Source: Pictodentalium vernedei (Eukaryota; Mollusca; Scaphopoda; Dentaliida; Dentaliidae). Taken from it: a stretch of DNA of 64,000 nt. Under the pieces are notes generated by a model. The model was not told where the DNA came from and did not search any database. It saw only the letters and a program-made list of their open reading frames with translations. The position numbers and the translations under genes were made by a program. Shown piece by piece: positions 20,760 to 31,993 of the stretch (within the stretch, counting starts at the first letter, position 1; the number at the start of each line of letters is the position of its first letter). The stretch spans positions 177,458,927 to 177,522,926 of the forward strand of contig CM062295.1 in assembly GCA_031216915.1 (NCBI GenBank), given 5' to 3'.

Positions 20760-23605
20760 GATGGAAGAGCCCGAGGAGGCGGCGTTGCTGTCTATGTAAA
20801 AAACATGGCCTTAAAAAAAACGCTGTGACTTGGAAGTTATTGGCCTTGAAAGTTTGTAGCTACAACTATATACGGAAGAAGGTTCGATTCTTTTTGGAGT
20901 GTTTTACCGCTCTCCCCATTCCGACAGTGACTTAGTGAATCTCAGTCCACTGTCAATAGAAAAGGTCCTCGATGCAAACATCTCGAATTTAATAATTACA
21001 GGTGACTTTAATGATGATGAACTACAAGGTCAACCCTGTCACGTCAAACAGCTTTTAAGTCAATATAGACTTACCCAGATTCTAGTCCAGCCAACCTATT
21101 ATACCGAAACCTCGTGCTCCTTAACTGATTTAGTTATAGTCAGTGATCAAACACTACGGTGTGTTACGCGATCTCAGCTGTGTGATCCATTCTTCGCGGA
21201 TCTTGTGTGGTATCGCTGCCCTGTATCTGTTACATTAAATTTTCCAAGGATTGTAACATCTTTGTGTTTTTTTAGGCTGATTATGATGGTCTTAATAAGG
21301 CTGTGTCAGAGTTTAATTGTGGGTACTCTATGATGAATCACCCCTCTCTAGCATAGTGGACAAATTTACCCTTATCCTAGAAACATTAGCCTTGAAATTC
21401 ATCCCAAACAAAAATATTAGATCAGGTCCGAATCAACCTAAATGGTTTCATAATTCTATTAGTCTCTTAATGCGACAAAGACGTCGTCTCTATCGTAATG
21501 CTAAGTTGACAAATTCCTCGGAAGCATGGGCCCCTTACGGTAAAAGGAAAAAACAGACCAATTCCGAAATATGCAAATCTAAAGAAATTTTTTGTGCAAA
21601 AATGGATCACAAACTAAGCACCCCCGACACATGTACCTCCGAGTGGAGGAAAACCTTCAATATCCTACTTGACAGTAAACATTCGCCCATTCCTAATCTT
21701 GAATACAACCAACAAGTCATTGTAAAATGTGAGGAGAAAGCTGAATGCCGTAACACATATTTTACCAGTTTCTCATCGGTCGATGATTCTAAGCACGCCC
21801 TTCCAGTAATCAATCCAAAACCTGATCTCGCTATACTAAGTAATATTACACTTAATAAGTGTATATCAGAAGCCCTTCTCATCCTTGATGTCTCCAAGGC
21901 AAGTGGCCCTGATAAAATAAGCCCATGCCTCCTTAAAAAGTGTTCCTCCAGTCTATATAAACCGCAAACCGATTTGTTCAACCATATGTTAGATAAAGCG
22001 ATTTTAGTGGAAGCGAAACAATGTCACATCAGTGTACAAAAAAGGAGATGCCCATCTTGTACAAATTTACCGACCTATTACCTTTCTGACCTGTCTTAGT
22101 AAATTATTTGAGAAATGCATACAGAAGTAACAGCATTTCTGAAAGACAACAGGCTCCTAACACCACCCCAATCAGGATTCATGCCGACGGACTCCACTGT
22201 GCTTCAACTGACTGACAACTGACCACACGTTCAGTCCAACACTTGACGCAGGGAAGGAAATCCGAACTGTCTTTTGCGACAAAAGCAACGCTTTCGATAA
22301 GGTCTGGCACAAGGGACGTCTTCGCAAACTTGAAAACATTGGGATCACCGGTAACCTCCTGAGATGGTTCGAGTATTACCTAAATCATAGACAGCAGCGC
22401 GTTGTTGTAGGTTCTGTATCCTCACCCTGGACGAACGTGCCGGAGTGCCCCAAGGTTCTATACTCGGACCCCTTCTCTTTCTGGTTTATATAAATAATAT
22501 AGTTGGCGGCATCACTAGCAACATTCGTCTCTTTGCTGACGACACTACCCTGTACTTGATTGTTAAGAACCCTCCATGGCAGCTAATATAATTAAAAATG
22601 ACATTAAGATAATAGAAAAATGGTCAAAGACTTGGCTATTAAATTTCAATCCCAATAAAATTGAAACAATGAGAATTTCACGAAACACGCTCGAACCTAC
22701 ACACCCACCTCGGTCAATGTTCTCTACAAACATTACAGAGGTATCACAACACAAACGCCTGGGAGTGGTGCGCAACAACAAGGGGACATGGAGAAACCAT
22801 ATAGATGAAATAGCCGACAAAGATTGGCGGCGTGTCACTTCCACAGTTCAAAGGTTGCCTATACAGAAATCTGAACATTGTACCTAACCACTTCTACTTT
22901 CATAAATCGCGTCGGGCCCAAATACTTCGCTGTCGCCTACGTCTTAACTGTAGTAATCTCAACAATGACATGTACAACAACTTTCTGTCAAACACATGCC
23001 TTTGCCGATGCGGCGAACGTGACTGCTGATCACTTTTTTTTCACTGCCCCCTTCTCTCTCAACAAAGTGATCAGACATCAGGCACTCTTCAGTGTAATGT
23101 TACAACCGACATCTTACTGTTCGGATCTGAACACTATTCATTTATTCATTTATTGATGTTTAAGGTCACATATTTATGCACAATGGCTAATCATGACCGT
23201 GACAGTTTTACGGGTGGAGGAAGCCGGAGTACCCGGAGAGAACCACCGAGCAACGACGAGCAGCTGCCAGCTCCCAACATCGTAACTCCGCACTGCAGCA
23301 CAGGCAGGGTTAGATTGGTTGAAGACATGCGTACCATCGATGTGCAGTACGCCTTAGTACACGGCGTCATCGTGCCCCCACATGGGCAATGGGGGTGAAG
23401 TGTCTTGCCCAAGGACACAACGTGGTTGCCGCAGGTGGGATTCGAACCGAGAACCTCTCGGCTTGCAGCCTGCACTTCCACCTACTGAGCCACCGCGCCC
23501 CATCTGAACACTATAATCCGTAATGAACAGACTGATCTTCGAGAAAGCCCACGAGTGTATCCTATTATCAAACAGGTTTTGCTGAGTATATTATGGTCCA
23601 TAGGT
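20760..23605 (+). pseudogene. Non-LTR retrotransposon (LINE, Jockey/CR1-like), decayed
   Basis: The 5' part encodes pieces of an apurinic-type endonuclease: FYRSPHSDSD, ITGDFNDDE (about 20990) and SLTDLVIVSD (about 21120). The RT follows in several frames: DVSKASGPDKISPCLL (about 21885), a QSGFMP block (about 22170), FDKVWH (about 22290), the [10 protein letters not shown] region (about 22440) and FADDTTLYL with the catalytic ADD (about 22530). Near the C-terminus is a Cys cluster, CLCRCGERDC (about 22996). Many frameshifts and stops make it dead. A SINE (23138-23501) splits the end, and the reading resumes after it. The clade assignment is tentative. Confidence 0.8.
23138..23501 (-). mobile_element. 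tRNA-derived SINE (copy 1, full length)
   Basis: On the - strand it starts GGGGCGCGGTGGCTCAGTAG, with an A-box-like GGCTCAGTAGGTGG and a B-box GGTTCGAATCCC, followed by a conserved body and an ATTTATT-type tail at the left. It is flanked by a perfect 13-bp target duplication, atctgaacactat (23125-23137 and 23502-23514), inside the LINE. Confidence 0.9.
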
Positions 23606-23672
23606 TAGTAACGTCTCTTCAACTTTGTGTTACGATACATTCATCGACTAAAAGCAGACCCGTCACCACCTC

Positions 23673-23676
<4 letters not shown>

Positions 23677-23731
<55 letters not shown>
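23677..23731 (+). repeat. (TC)n microsatellite
   Basis: About 27 TC dinucleotides in an uninterrupted run directly after the LINE remnant. Confidence 0.95.
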
Positions 23732-23732
<1 letters not shown>

Positions 23733-24301
23733 TTTCTTCCACTTTTGTCTCTTCCCATTCCCCCCTCCACTATACGTGAAATATACGCGTGTCCCGGGTG
23801 AGACAGCAGGGTGGGATATTTCTGTTCCATCCACGTGACATACTCATTTGCATATTTTATTAGGTCGCCGGAACTATTTCATCATCGTCTGCACAAAAAA
23901 ACGCTTCTTAAATTATGTTCGTTTATTACCTATTTATCTGTTCCTTGTTGATATAGACTCAATATTTAATTATTATTCAAATATTAAACTTGATTTGTTT
24001 CAACCCCATGTTTCTCTGCAGATTTACTAATATCACTGCGCGAATTTATCGATCGATCAATAATCTCACAATGCCCTTTCCATTAGAGTTTGACACGCGC
24101 AAATTCATTAACCCCTTAACAGACTGTGTTACAAATCATTTTTTAGTATATACCTATGGTATATACCTAACGTTTGTACGATCTTTCCGATGAAATTGTT
24201 CGTTTTTCGAAAGGACTACGACTTGATAAATTGGGTATGTCAGCACGTGACCGCCAATTATCTATAATGGCGTAATCCTCGTGTGTGGGGCGAAAAATCA
24301 T

Positions 24302-24446
24302 CCTCGATGAGTCTGAAGGTGGGAATGGGGAAATCTCACCCTCGGGGCAAGATATTTGAACCAAACCCTCGGCAAGCCTCGGGTCTGGTTCAAATATCTT
24401 GCCCTTCGGGTGAGATTTGCCCATCCCACCTCCAGACTCATCGGAG
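24302..24446. repeat. Palindrome 1, ~145 bp
   Basis: Arms begin 'tcgatgagtctgaaggtggg' and end with the near-complement 'cccacctccagactcatcgg'. The centre 'cctcgg-caag-cctcggg' is flanked by 'caagatatttgaacc' and 'ggttcaaatatcttg'. Confidence 0.85.
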
Positions 24447-24979
24447 ATCATAATATTCTCCCCCACTACACGTGAAACATACGCGTGTCCCGGGTGAGAC
24501 AGCAGGGTGGGATATTTCTATCCCACCCACCCACGAAACATACTCATTTACATATTTTATTAGGTCGCCAGAACTATTTCACCATCGTCTGCACAATTGT
24601 AAATAAACAAAATGGCTTCACGATTTCCCGCATGTAATCCACGTGCCATTCAAAATCAACAATGTTGATTTGTTTCAACCCCATGTTTCTCTGCAGATTT
24701 AATAATATCACTGCGCGAATTTATCGATCGATCAATAATCTCACAATGTCCTTTGCATTAGAGTTTGACACGCGCAAATTCATTAACCCCTTAACGGGCA
24801 GTGTTACAAATCATTTTTTTAGTATATACCTACCTATGGTATATACCTAACTTTTGTACGATCTTTCCGATGAAATTGTTCGTTTTTCGAAAGGACTACG
24901 ACTTGATAAATTGGGTATGTCAGCACGTGACCGACAATTATCTATAATGACGTAATCCTCGTGTGGGGGAGAAAAATCC

Positions 24980-25128
24980 TCCTCGATGAGTCTGAAGGTG
25001 GGAATGGGTGAAATCTCACCCTCGGGGCAAGATAATTTAACCAGACCCTCGGCAAGCCTCGGGTCTGGTTCAAATAGCTTGCCCCTCGGGTGAGATTTCC
25101 CCATCCCACCTCCAGACTCATCGGGGAT
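24980..25128. repeat. Palindrome 2, ~149 bp
   Basis: Second copy of the same hairpin. A few differences between its arms ('caagataatttaacc' versus 'ggttcaaatagcttg') show the palindrome is decaying. Confidence 0.85.
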
Positions 25129-25374
25129 CATAATAATCCCCCCGCTACTCACCTATTGTTGCATTTCCATGTGTATGTTTATCTTATACAGAACAAATCA
25201 TCTCTGTACCAGCCATTATAACTGTAACATATAACTACCAGGAGACGGCCTCGAATAAGCACTTAGCTTACAGCTGAATCCTCATTCTATGTTCAATATA
25301 TTTTTGTTCTCGATGTTAATCAATTATTGTCTGTCTTTTTGTCTGCCTTTCATTTGGAAACAAAAAAAATTTTA

Positions 25375-25945
25375 AACTAAAACTACATATGAAATTTGAA
25401 AATGATTAGATGAGAGATGAGGCCTGTAGGGTGTGCTAATGCAATTGTTGACAATTCATATGCCAAATCCAAGATGATTGCTGGCGGCCATATTTTTTAA
25501 CGAAATTCAGTAAATTTCTGTAGCTCCCATATTGACACCACACCAAAGCTGTATATGAAATTCAAGAATGATCAGGTGGGAGATGAGGCCTATAGGGTAT
25601 GCTAATGGAATTGTAGACAATTTGTATCCAGATCCAAGATGGCAACGGGCAGCTATGTTTTTCAACAAAATTCAGAAATATTCGATAGCTCCCATCTAGA
25701 TATCACACCAAAACGACAATGAAATTTGAGAAAGATCGGGTGAGAGATGCGGCCTGTAGGGTGTGCTAATGGAAATGTTGACAATTTATATGCCAAATCT
25801 AAGATGGCCACTTGCGCCCATGTTTTTCAACGAAATTGGGAAAAATTCGATACCTCCAATCTAGACTTTGCCCAAAAGTCACGAATGAAATTTGGAACTG
25901 ATTGGGTGAGAGCTGCGGCATGTAGGGTGTGCTAAAGGAATTATG
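25375..25945 (+). repeat. 166-bp satellite, about 3.5 units (right block)
   Basis: Same family and orientation as 20205-20735, with landmarks near 25471, 25634 and 25800. Together the blocks bracket the LINE, SINE and palindrome units. Confidence 0.8.
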
Positions 25946-26428
25946 GACGGATGACGTATCGCAACCCATCCCAATAGCTCATACTTGACGTCGTCAAGTT
26001 GAGCTAAAATTGTTTCGGATTTCCCAGTCGGAATGATATGCACTCACTTTTGAGTTTTACTTCAGAACATTATGAATGCAAATATTTGTCGCAGAACATT
26101 TTCCTTGTGCAATACAGCAATATTTTATTGTAAAATAAAACAGAAAGGAAAACAAAAACAACTAGAAATATTCGCAATTTTCATAAATTAGTTCGGCATA
26201 TGAATAGACTTCCATTTTTTTTTTTTTTTTTTTTTGAGGGGGGTGGGGGGGGGTGTTTTTCAGGTCAGTTGAATCTTACTGAGAATTAAATTCGGCATTA
26301 GCTGGGCCAAGAATTATCCAAGTACATATCTGCAGAGCGCTAGCGCGATAAATAAAATTTGGATGGTGATCTCATTCATTATAGGTAGATTCACAGCTAG
26401 TCTAGCATATGTTTTTTTCTGATTTCAG
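25946..26428 (+). other. Non-coding; poly-T/poly-G tract and 3' splice site of the SLC7 exon
   Basis: T19 followed by G-rich sequence (26214-26262). It ends in a polypyrimidine tract and CAG (acceptor at 26427-26428). Confidence 0.6.
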
Positions 26429-26662
26429 AATCGTTGTGTTTTGCGGAACTGGGGACGACATTCAGAAAATCTGGATCAGTATATAGTTACCTGTTGGAAG
26501 AATACGGTTCATTGCCTGCATACCTTTATGGGTTCAGTTTTTTATTTCCTTTTGCAACTGCAATACAGAGTTTAGCATTTGCGGATTACGTAATCGAACC
26601 CTTCTCCGGACCATGTGGCCATATTCTGCCGGGCAGGAAGCTGGTGGCTCTTGTGGCTGTCT
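26429..26662 (+). CDS. SLC7-family amino-acid transporter, internal exon
   Basis: An exon of 234 bases with a strong acceptor (tttttttctgatttcag) and a consensus donor (gtaagt at 26663). The translation contains LCFAELGTTFRKSG, then YLLEEYGSLPAYLYG, SLAFADYVIEPF and KLVALVAV. This is the TM2-TM4 region of light-chain-type SLC7 transporters (b0,+AT, LAT and xCT group), with the family's AELGT and LEEYG-LPA signatures. SLC7 light chains usually pair with an SLC3 heavy chain and exchange amino acids at the plasma membrane. The exon begins with two bases of a codon and ends with one base, so its phase is 1-1. Conservation and clean splice sites indicate a live host gene. Upstream exons are not visible in the window. 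Confidence 0.85.
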
Positions 26663-26986
26663 GTAAGTTAAAAATACAACTGTATTTTTGTGAATTCCAG
26701 CTTATCCGTAACGCATATGAGCACCCCAAGGGGGAACAGTCTATGTTGCGATAAGTGTCAAAATGAGATGGTGATTTCAAGGATATCGCCTCTTCCAAAC
26801 AGTCACCAAGTATTCTGCATCCCAATGTGTCACATCCATGTCTTTGGTTGAAGCAGGGACGCCGGAAGCACTGGGAGAAAGGGAGCAACTCCCCGACCGG
26901 CCTTCGGACCACGGGGGCAAGAGGGGCAGACAATGCCCTTCCCAAGTTCGTCACTCAATTTCTTTCAATGATTTATTCTCGAAGTA
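26663..26986. other. Intronic sequence, nothing recognised
   Basis: A GC-rich block at 26845-26950 stands out from its surroundings and may be a repeat fragment. No coding signal. Confidence 0.35.
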
Positions 26987-27341
26987 GGGAGCACGGTGGC
27001 TCAGTGGTTACGGCATTGAACTTCAAACAGAAAGGTACATGGTTCGATCCCATCCAGGGGTAACTGCATTGAGTCCTTGGGCAAGGCACTTCATCCCAAT
27101 AGCCCACGTGGGAGAACGGTGGCGCTGTGCACTAGGGTGTACTCTACATCGATGGTGTACTTGTCTTCAACCAGTGCTAACCCTGCTTGTACGGAGTTAG
27201 TACATTGGGGAGTCTGACAGTTGCTTAACGTTGCTCGGTGGTTCTTTCCGGGTACTCCGGCTTCCTCCACCCGTAAAACTGTCCGACACGAGGTGACATT
27301 GGCTGTCTAAAGTGTCGTTAATAAATAAAGAAATAACTTCT
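26987..27341 (+). mobile_element. tRNA-derived SINE (copy 2, full length)
   Basis: Starts GGGAGCACGGTGGCTCAGTG with A-box and B-box (GGTTCGATCCC) in tRNA-like spacing. It continues with the shared body ('gggcaaggcacttcatccc', 'gtggttctttccgggtactc') and ends in an AATAAATAAAG tail. Confidence 0.85.
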
Positions 27342-27961
27342 CGTAATAAAGTAAAATAAAAATTCAATGGGAGATTTCGGGAAGTCGACACCTCCACCTG
27401 GGGCTGTAGGCATGTCATAGCGGGGCTGCTAGTACGAGTAAATGCCCTTTTACCAGAATCCCTGAACACGCTTAAAACTCATGTATCAAAACGCTATACT
27501 TGGTTTGCAAGTGGGGGTGTCACATTAACACGCCTGGTGTCACAATTGCGACACTCCAACGAAAATGACAAAGTAATTTCGAGTGTCAGAGATGGAAAAA
27601 AACCCAACCCTTCTTTTATTGGCTCCTTTTGAATTGCGTCATCGATGATGTGCACCCATGCTTCACCCGAGTTGGAGGGACTACGCCATTTTAAATCTGA
27701 GTTGGGGCCAACATATCTTCAAACCGACAATCTTTACGTGATCAGAATCTCCACTATCCTCGTGAGTATATTATTTTGTTTAATATCACATTATTATGAA
27801 GAACAGAATGCCACATCATCTTGAGCACATTTTTTTATCATTCGCACAAAATTCAACGTTTGAATTAAGAGGGAGCTAAATTTTGAATGGGAAATCCTAT
27901 TCTTATTCTGGTACCAAACGTACCCACCAAACCTCGTTCAAAAACCAAAACAATCACACCA
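27342..27961. other. Intronic sequence, nothing recognised
   Basis: No coding signal, RNA or clear repeat. Confidence 0.35.
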
Positions 27962-28468
27962 TCATATAACAAAAGTCATTTTCTGCCGTATATATGATTC
28001 ATTTTCTCCAAATTTCATGTTTAACAATTTATTTTGACTGAAATTCAATGTAAAAGTGTTGTTTTCTACCAACACTTCACAGTGCAACGTTATAGTGCCT
28101 AAGGGTGCCTGGCTAACACTGCAGAATGTGATATTTATAACACTCAATAAGTTCTCTATCGACATGTCAAAGTGTAATTTAACAGTTAACAAGTTCAAAC
28201 TTAACACTTGAAAGAGTAGAAACGACTCTTGTTTAGTGTCATAATACACACCTGAAGTGTTGTGTATAACACTTGTGCAGAGTTCTGGGTTAAACACTTT
28301 CCCATGTATTAGTGCAGTACTTTCCGTGCTGTCACTATAGGAGAACTTGGAAAGTGTACCAGACAACACCTGAAGTGTTGTAGCAACAGTAGTATGTGAG
28401 CTGGTTTTGAACCCATTTCTGTCGGAGACTAGGGTGTGGCCGGGGTATAGCCGGGTGGATGACGTCAT
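27962..28468 (-). CDS. Unrecognised 168-codon ORF rich in GTGTT/AACAC motifs
   Basis: An intact ORF starting MTSSTRLYPGH. I recognise no domain. The DNA is strikingly periodic: AACACTT, AAGTGTT and GTGTTAT-type motifs recur every 15-40 bases on both strands, which suggests a repeat-derived sequence and not a selected protein. It has no introns and sits between SINE copies. It could be a by-product ORF of an element rich in inverted AACACTT motifs. I include it because it is the longest intact ORF between the two SLC7 exons and outside the Polinton and Gypsy blocks. Confidence 0.25.
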   Translation of the reverse strand: MTSSTRLYPGHTLVSDRNGFKTSSHTTVATTLQVLSGTLSKFSYSDSTESTALIHGKVFNPELCTSVIHNTSGVYYDTKQESFLLFQVLSLNLLTVKLHFDMSIENLLSVINITFCSVSQAPLGTITLHCEVLVENNTFTLNFSQNKLLNMKFGENESYIRQKMTFVI

Positions 28469-30070
28469 GTAATTAAAATGTTACGTAAGGTAATTAACAT
28501 TAACTTGACATCACTTAATGGATATTTTTTAATCACTTTAATTAATAACAGTTGCTTAATTAATTTTAATTAATGACTTGCATAATTAATGTAATTAATG
28601 AGTGTAATTAGGGTTGATTATAATAATTAGTATATTAATAAATGAATTAATAATGTTTATGTCGACTAGTACATTTTTTTTTTAAAGTCATAATATGGGA
28701 TAGATATTATTAGATAAAAAAATAATATATTTAAAAATAATATTGACGTATTGGACATATATATGAATGCTATTGACTGACTTTGACCTGGACACGTGCT
28801 AAGGTAAACACTGTATTGTGTCTGCGTGTATGGGTGTAATTAAAAACCAATGAATCTCGTTAAATCGATTGTTTTTTTTTTCAAACGTGAACTACGGCAT
28901 GCGAGTGACAGGTGTTGAGGTAATAAATTCCTATTGTTCAAAAGTTATGGATGTAATAAAAACCTCATTAAATTAGCGATTAACACGCGACCTTCTTCCA
29001 GACTCTGAGATTCAAATTTTCAAATTCATCGATTTTTTGACGGCCCGATTTCTGCAATTTCACTGGTTCTCAAAAAAATCAATCAGTCAATTTTAAAACA
29101 ACGACAGTCACTCATAGACCAAGGTATTCTGATTTTACATGTCACGCGATAAAGTAATTTTTTAATCCGATGACCACATGAACTAATAACATTTCGGTTG
29201 TTGAAAAGCGGAAAAAATAGCTTTCTATGGAAAGCAAAAAACGGCCCTTTTCAGGGCCACCATAATCTTAAAAAGAGTTGCTTTGTCACAAACACACACG
29301 TTTTCAACCAATCAGACACCTCCATTATCCCACTCCCTTACCGCCACACCCCTGTAACCCCTCACAATACCTAAAACTTTCATGAACTCTCCTCCTCCAG
29401 CCCATCCAATACCAAAAAGTTTTGGAAACCTCTCCCCCCTCCCCCACCCCTCACAATAGCTAAATTATCTTGAACCCCAGTCCAGTTCTCTAAATGTAAT
29501 GGGCATGTCAGCCCCCGGATACCCCATCCCCACAATTATGAGCAATCAAATTACCCCGATTAGTCTCCTCTCATTACTTACCGCACTCTTAACCCTTAGT
29601 TACTATGAGGTAGTCCCCCTAATAAATAGCGTATATTCATTTAATATAATATATTAATAATTTTCGTTAAAGAATCTATAATTCATTTTTTATTCCACAA
29701 GACACTTCTCGAAAAAACAAAATGGCAGGTCAGTTTGACAGAAATACATGTATCGATTTATTCATGACCATCTGTCACTTATCAAAACAGCCCTTAGGTG
29801 TTCAACAGTTAATTGTGGACCAGTGCATTTAAAAATGGCAAATTCAAGTAATGTCCAGCCATCATTTTTCTCAAAGTTGATGACAGTAATCGCTTTTAAA
29901 AATTAAAAAAACGCTAAAATTTGGGTGATAACACTACGGCCTGAGTTTAATCATAAAAAAAATCACACCCGCGCTATCATGTTTTACTAGCCGGTATGTT
30001 TTATTTTTGAACGTTTACTGAAAAATAACCCACCCATCTATGTAAAAGCATGAAATAGCTACCATTATCT
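28469..30070. other. Intronic, AT-rich then C-rich non-coding DNA
   Basis: 28500-28660 is built from TTAATTAA-like motifs, giving many short palindromes. 29280-29570 is pyrimidine/C-rich with many 'ccctc' and 'ccccac' words. No gene seen. Confidence 0.4.
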
Positions 30071-30227
30071 AATTGCCCATGTGGGGTGGGGGGTGGGCAG
30101 TAACGTTGTGTACTATGGCGTACTACCTTCAGCCAATGATAACCCTGTGTGGAATTTGACAGCTGTTTGCCTTTGCACTGTGGTTCTTTCCGGATTGCTC
30201 CAACTGTCATTAAATAAATAAATGAAA
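30071..30227 (+). mobile_element. SINE fragment (copy 3, 5'-truncated)
   Basis: Shares 'attgcccatgtggg', 'aaccctg', 'tgacagctgtttg' and 'gtggttctttccgg' with the other copies and ends in AATAAATAAATG. It lacks the tRNA head and has an internal deletion. Confidence 0.7.
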
Positions 30228-30458
30228 AACTACAATTCTATAATAACAGGCCAGGTCCCCCTTCGTTTTACATGTTTTGTGAGGGGAAAAATCAGCAGTA
30301 CCTGCTCCTCGCTCTTTAACAGTTGAAAAACGCTGTTACTCGACCAAAAATGGTAAAAGGAAACGCGATTCTGTATTAGCCATTCAAAAGAGCAAAACTA
30401 GGGAAAGTATAACCCACCTAGAGCTGCACCAAAGCTACGTTCACTATTCAAACTCCCA

Positions 30459-30752
30459 CATTGTGTCCTTGGGAAAGGTAATTAACCCTGACACCCGCAT
30501 CGGGGCATGATGACGCCATGTACTAAGGTGTACTGCACGTCGATGGTACACATATCTTCGAACAATCTAACCCTACCTGTGTGACAGTGTGGATTTATAA
30601 CGTTGGTCAGCTGACAGTTACTCGTCGTTGCACGGTGGTTCTCTTTGAGTATTCCGGTTTCCTCTACCCGTAAAATTATCACGGTTATGATTAGCCATCG
30701 TGCATAAGTATATGGCCTTAAACACTAATAAATAAATAAATAAATAAATAAT
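30459..30752 (+). mobile_element. SINE (copy 4, tRNA head missing)
   Basis: Begins at 'cattgtgtccttgggaaagg', carries the body through 'gcacggtggttctctttgag', and ends in (AATA)n. The A- and B-box head is absent. Confidence 0.8.
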
Positions 30753-30839
30753 GATAATTAGGATTTTAAATCAATTAAGACCCAAATAACTTATGAATCA
30801 GCGCATCTTAGTAATAGAAGATGGTCAAATCATGTTGGT

Positions 30840-31265
30840 TTACCCTGACCCCCACCCTGACCCCGCACCCAAAACGCCCAGGCCCTTTTTAGGCTCCCCT
30901 CACCCCTCCCTGTGCCCAAGCCCATTAGGCCATCTACACCCTCCCTATGCCCAGACCCTGTTGGGCGTTGTGCCCAAGATGGCGGATGACAAGATGGCGG
31001 CTTCCCCATGATATGTGTGATGTGGCTACCATAATACACAAAGTATGAGAGATCCCCCTCCCTCCCTGTACCCAAAGCCTATTGGGACCCAAGATGGCAG
31101 TCCAAGATGGCATCTTCCCCCATGATATCTGTGACGTGTCTACCATAATACACAAAGTGGGAGGGCTCCCCCTCCCTCCCTGTACCCAAAGCCCAATGGG
31201 GCCCAAGATGACGGCCCAAGATGGTGGATGACAAGATGGCGTCCCCCCCCCCCCCCATGATATCT
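30840..31265 (+). repeat. ~125-bp tandem repeat with multiple AAGATGGC motifs
   Basis: About three units share 'ccctccctgtacccaaagcc', 'caagatggc', 'ccccatgatatctgtga' and 'accataatacacaaagt'. AAGATGG(C) occurs repeatedly and matches the YY1 core. A C15-type run ends the array. The 70-110-codon ORFs on both strands are by-products. Confidence 0.75.
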
Positions 31266-31993
31266 GTGATGTAAACAAGCTACTATGCCAGTGATTTACA
31301 TATTAAAATTAAAATTAAAAAATCTTGTTCCTGATTCCGAAATATACAATGTGTTTAGGTTAATATTGTACCAAGATATTTTCAAAGTACTCAGTTAAGA
31401 TGATTATCTTGTTTGTGTAAACACTTATGTGATAAATAGATTACATAAGCTCCACAGCAGGTGTGCATTATCTTCAGGACGTGTCTGAACTTGTTTCTCG
31501 AAATATGCTTTTATGTGCAGCAGCCATATTTTTCTACGTTATTATTGTCGAGAGCGTATCTGGCCAAGAAGAAGCATAGTAATCTGTTAACATGTAATCA
31601 GTTTTCTGTTGGGTATAGAGTTACATGATGCCGACTAAAGCCAAAATGGAATGAACAACTGTAAATTTTTCTGTCTGTTCAGTTTTTTTTTAATTTTCAC
31701 ATAAAATCAGTTTTTACAAAGTAGTTAATTGGTTTTACAAGCAGTTAAAATGGATTTGCAATCAGTTTTAAAAGTGATTTTACAATTGCACCATAAGAAC
31801 TTTTTACAACAACAAGTAGTTTTACAATAATTTTACTGGTAATCATACAAAAACACATAATTAAATGTTCAGTAATTGACTCATGGTCCTGAAAAGGGGC
31901 AGTTTTTTGTTTCTCCTGTTATCATCTAAAGCTGTGTGCACATTCCATTCCACTTTCAAAGGCTTTTCCAGTGGATTTTCTTTAAAGACTAAT
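31266..31993. other. Intronic AT-rich sequence, nothing recognised
   Basis: Short repeated 'gttttacaa' words at 31690-31830; no gene. Confidence 0.4.

Larger units (their letters stand above)
23769..25145. repeat. Tandem duplication of a ~696-bp unit containing a palindrome
   Basis: Unit 1 (23769-24464) and unit 2 (24465-25145) share 'acgcgtgtcccgggtgagac', 'tttattaggtcgcc', 'tttcaaccccatgtttctct' and a 3' palindrome. Unit 1 has an extra stretch at about 23885-23990. Apparent ORFs of about 100 codons on the - strand (24167-24466, 24847-25152) are by-products of the palindrome. Confidence 0.8.

Noticed and set aside
23153-23481. ORFs with the GGGSRSTRREPPS-type sequence on one strand and C/H-rich text on the other, repeated at several loci
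   Set aside because: They are translations of SINE copies; the repetition reflects the SINE, not a protein family.
23428-23501. tRNA gene candidates (A- and B-box sequences at several loci)
   Set aside because: All are the heads of SINE copies. They do not fold as complete tRNAs and carry the SINE body and tail.
23593-23838. ORFs encoding Ser-Leu and Arg-Glu repeats
   Set aside because: Pure translation of the (TC)n microsatellite.
24167-25152. Two similar ~100-codon - strand ORFs
   Set aside because: Both fall on the palindromic repeat units and owe their openness and similarity to the duplication.
30793-31278. Overlapping 70-114-codon ORFs on both strands
   Set aside because: By-products of the 125-bp tandem repeat; low-complexity Pro/Gly composition.
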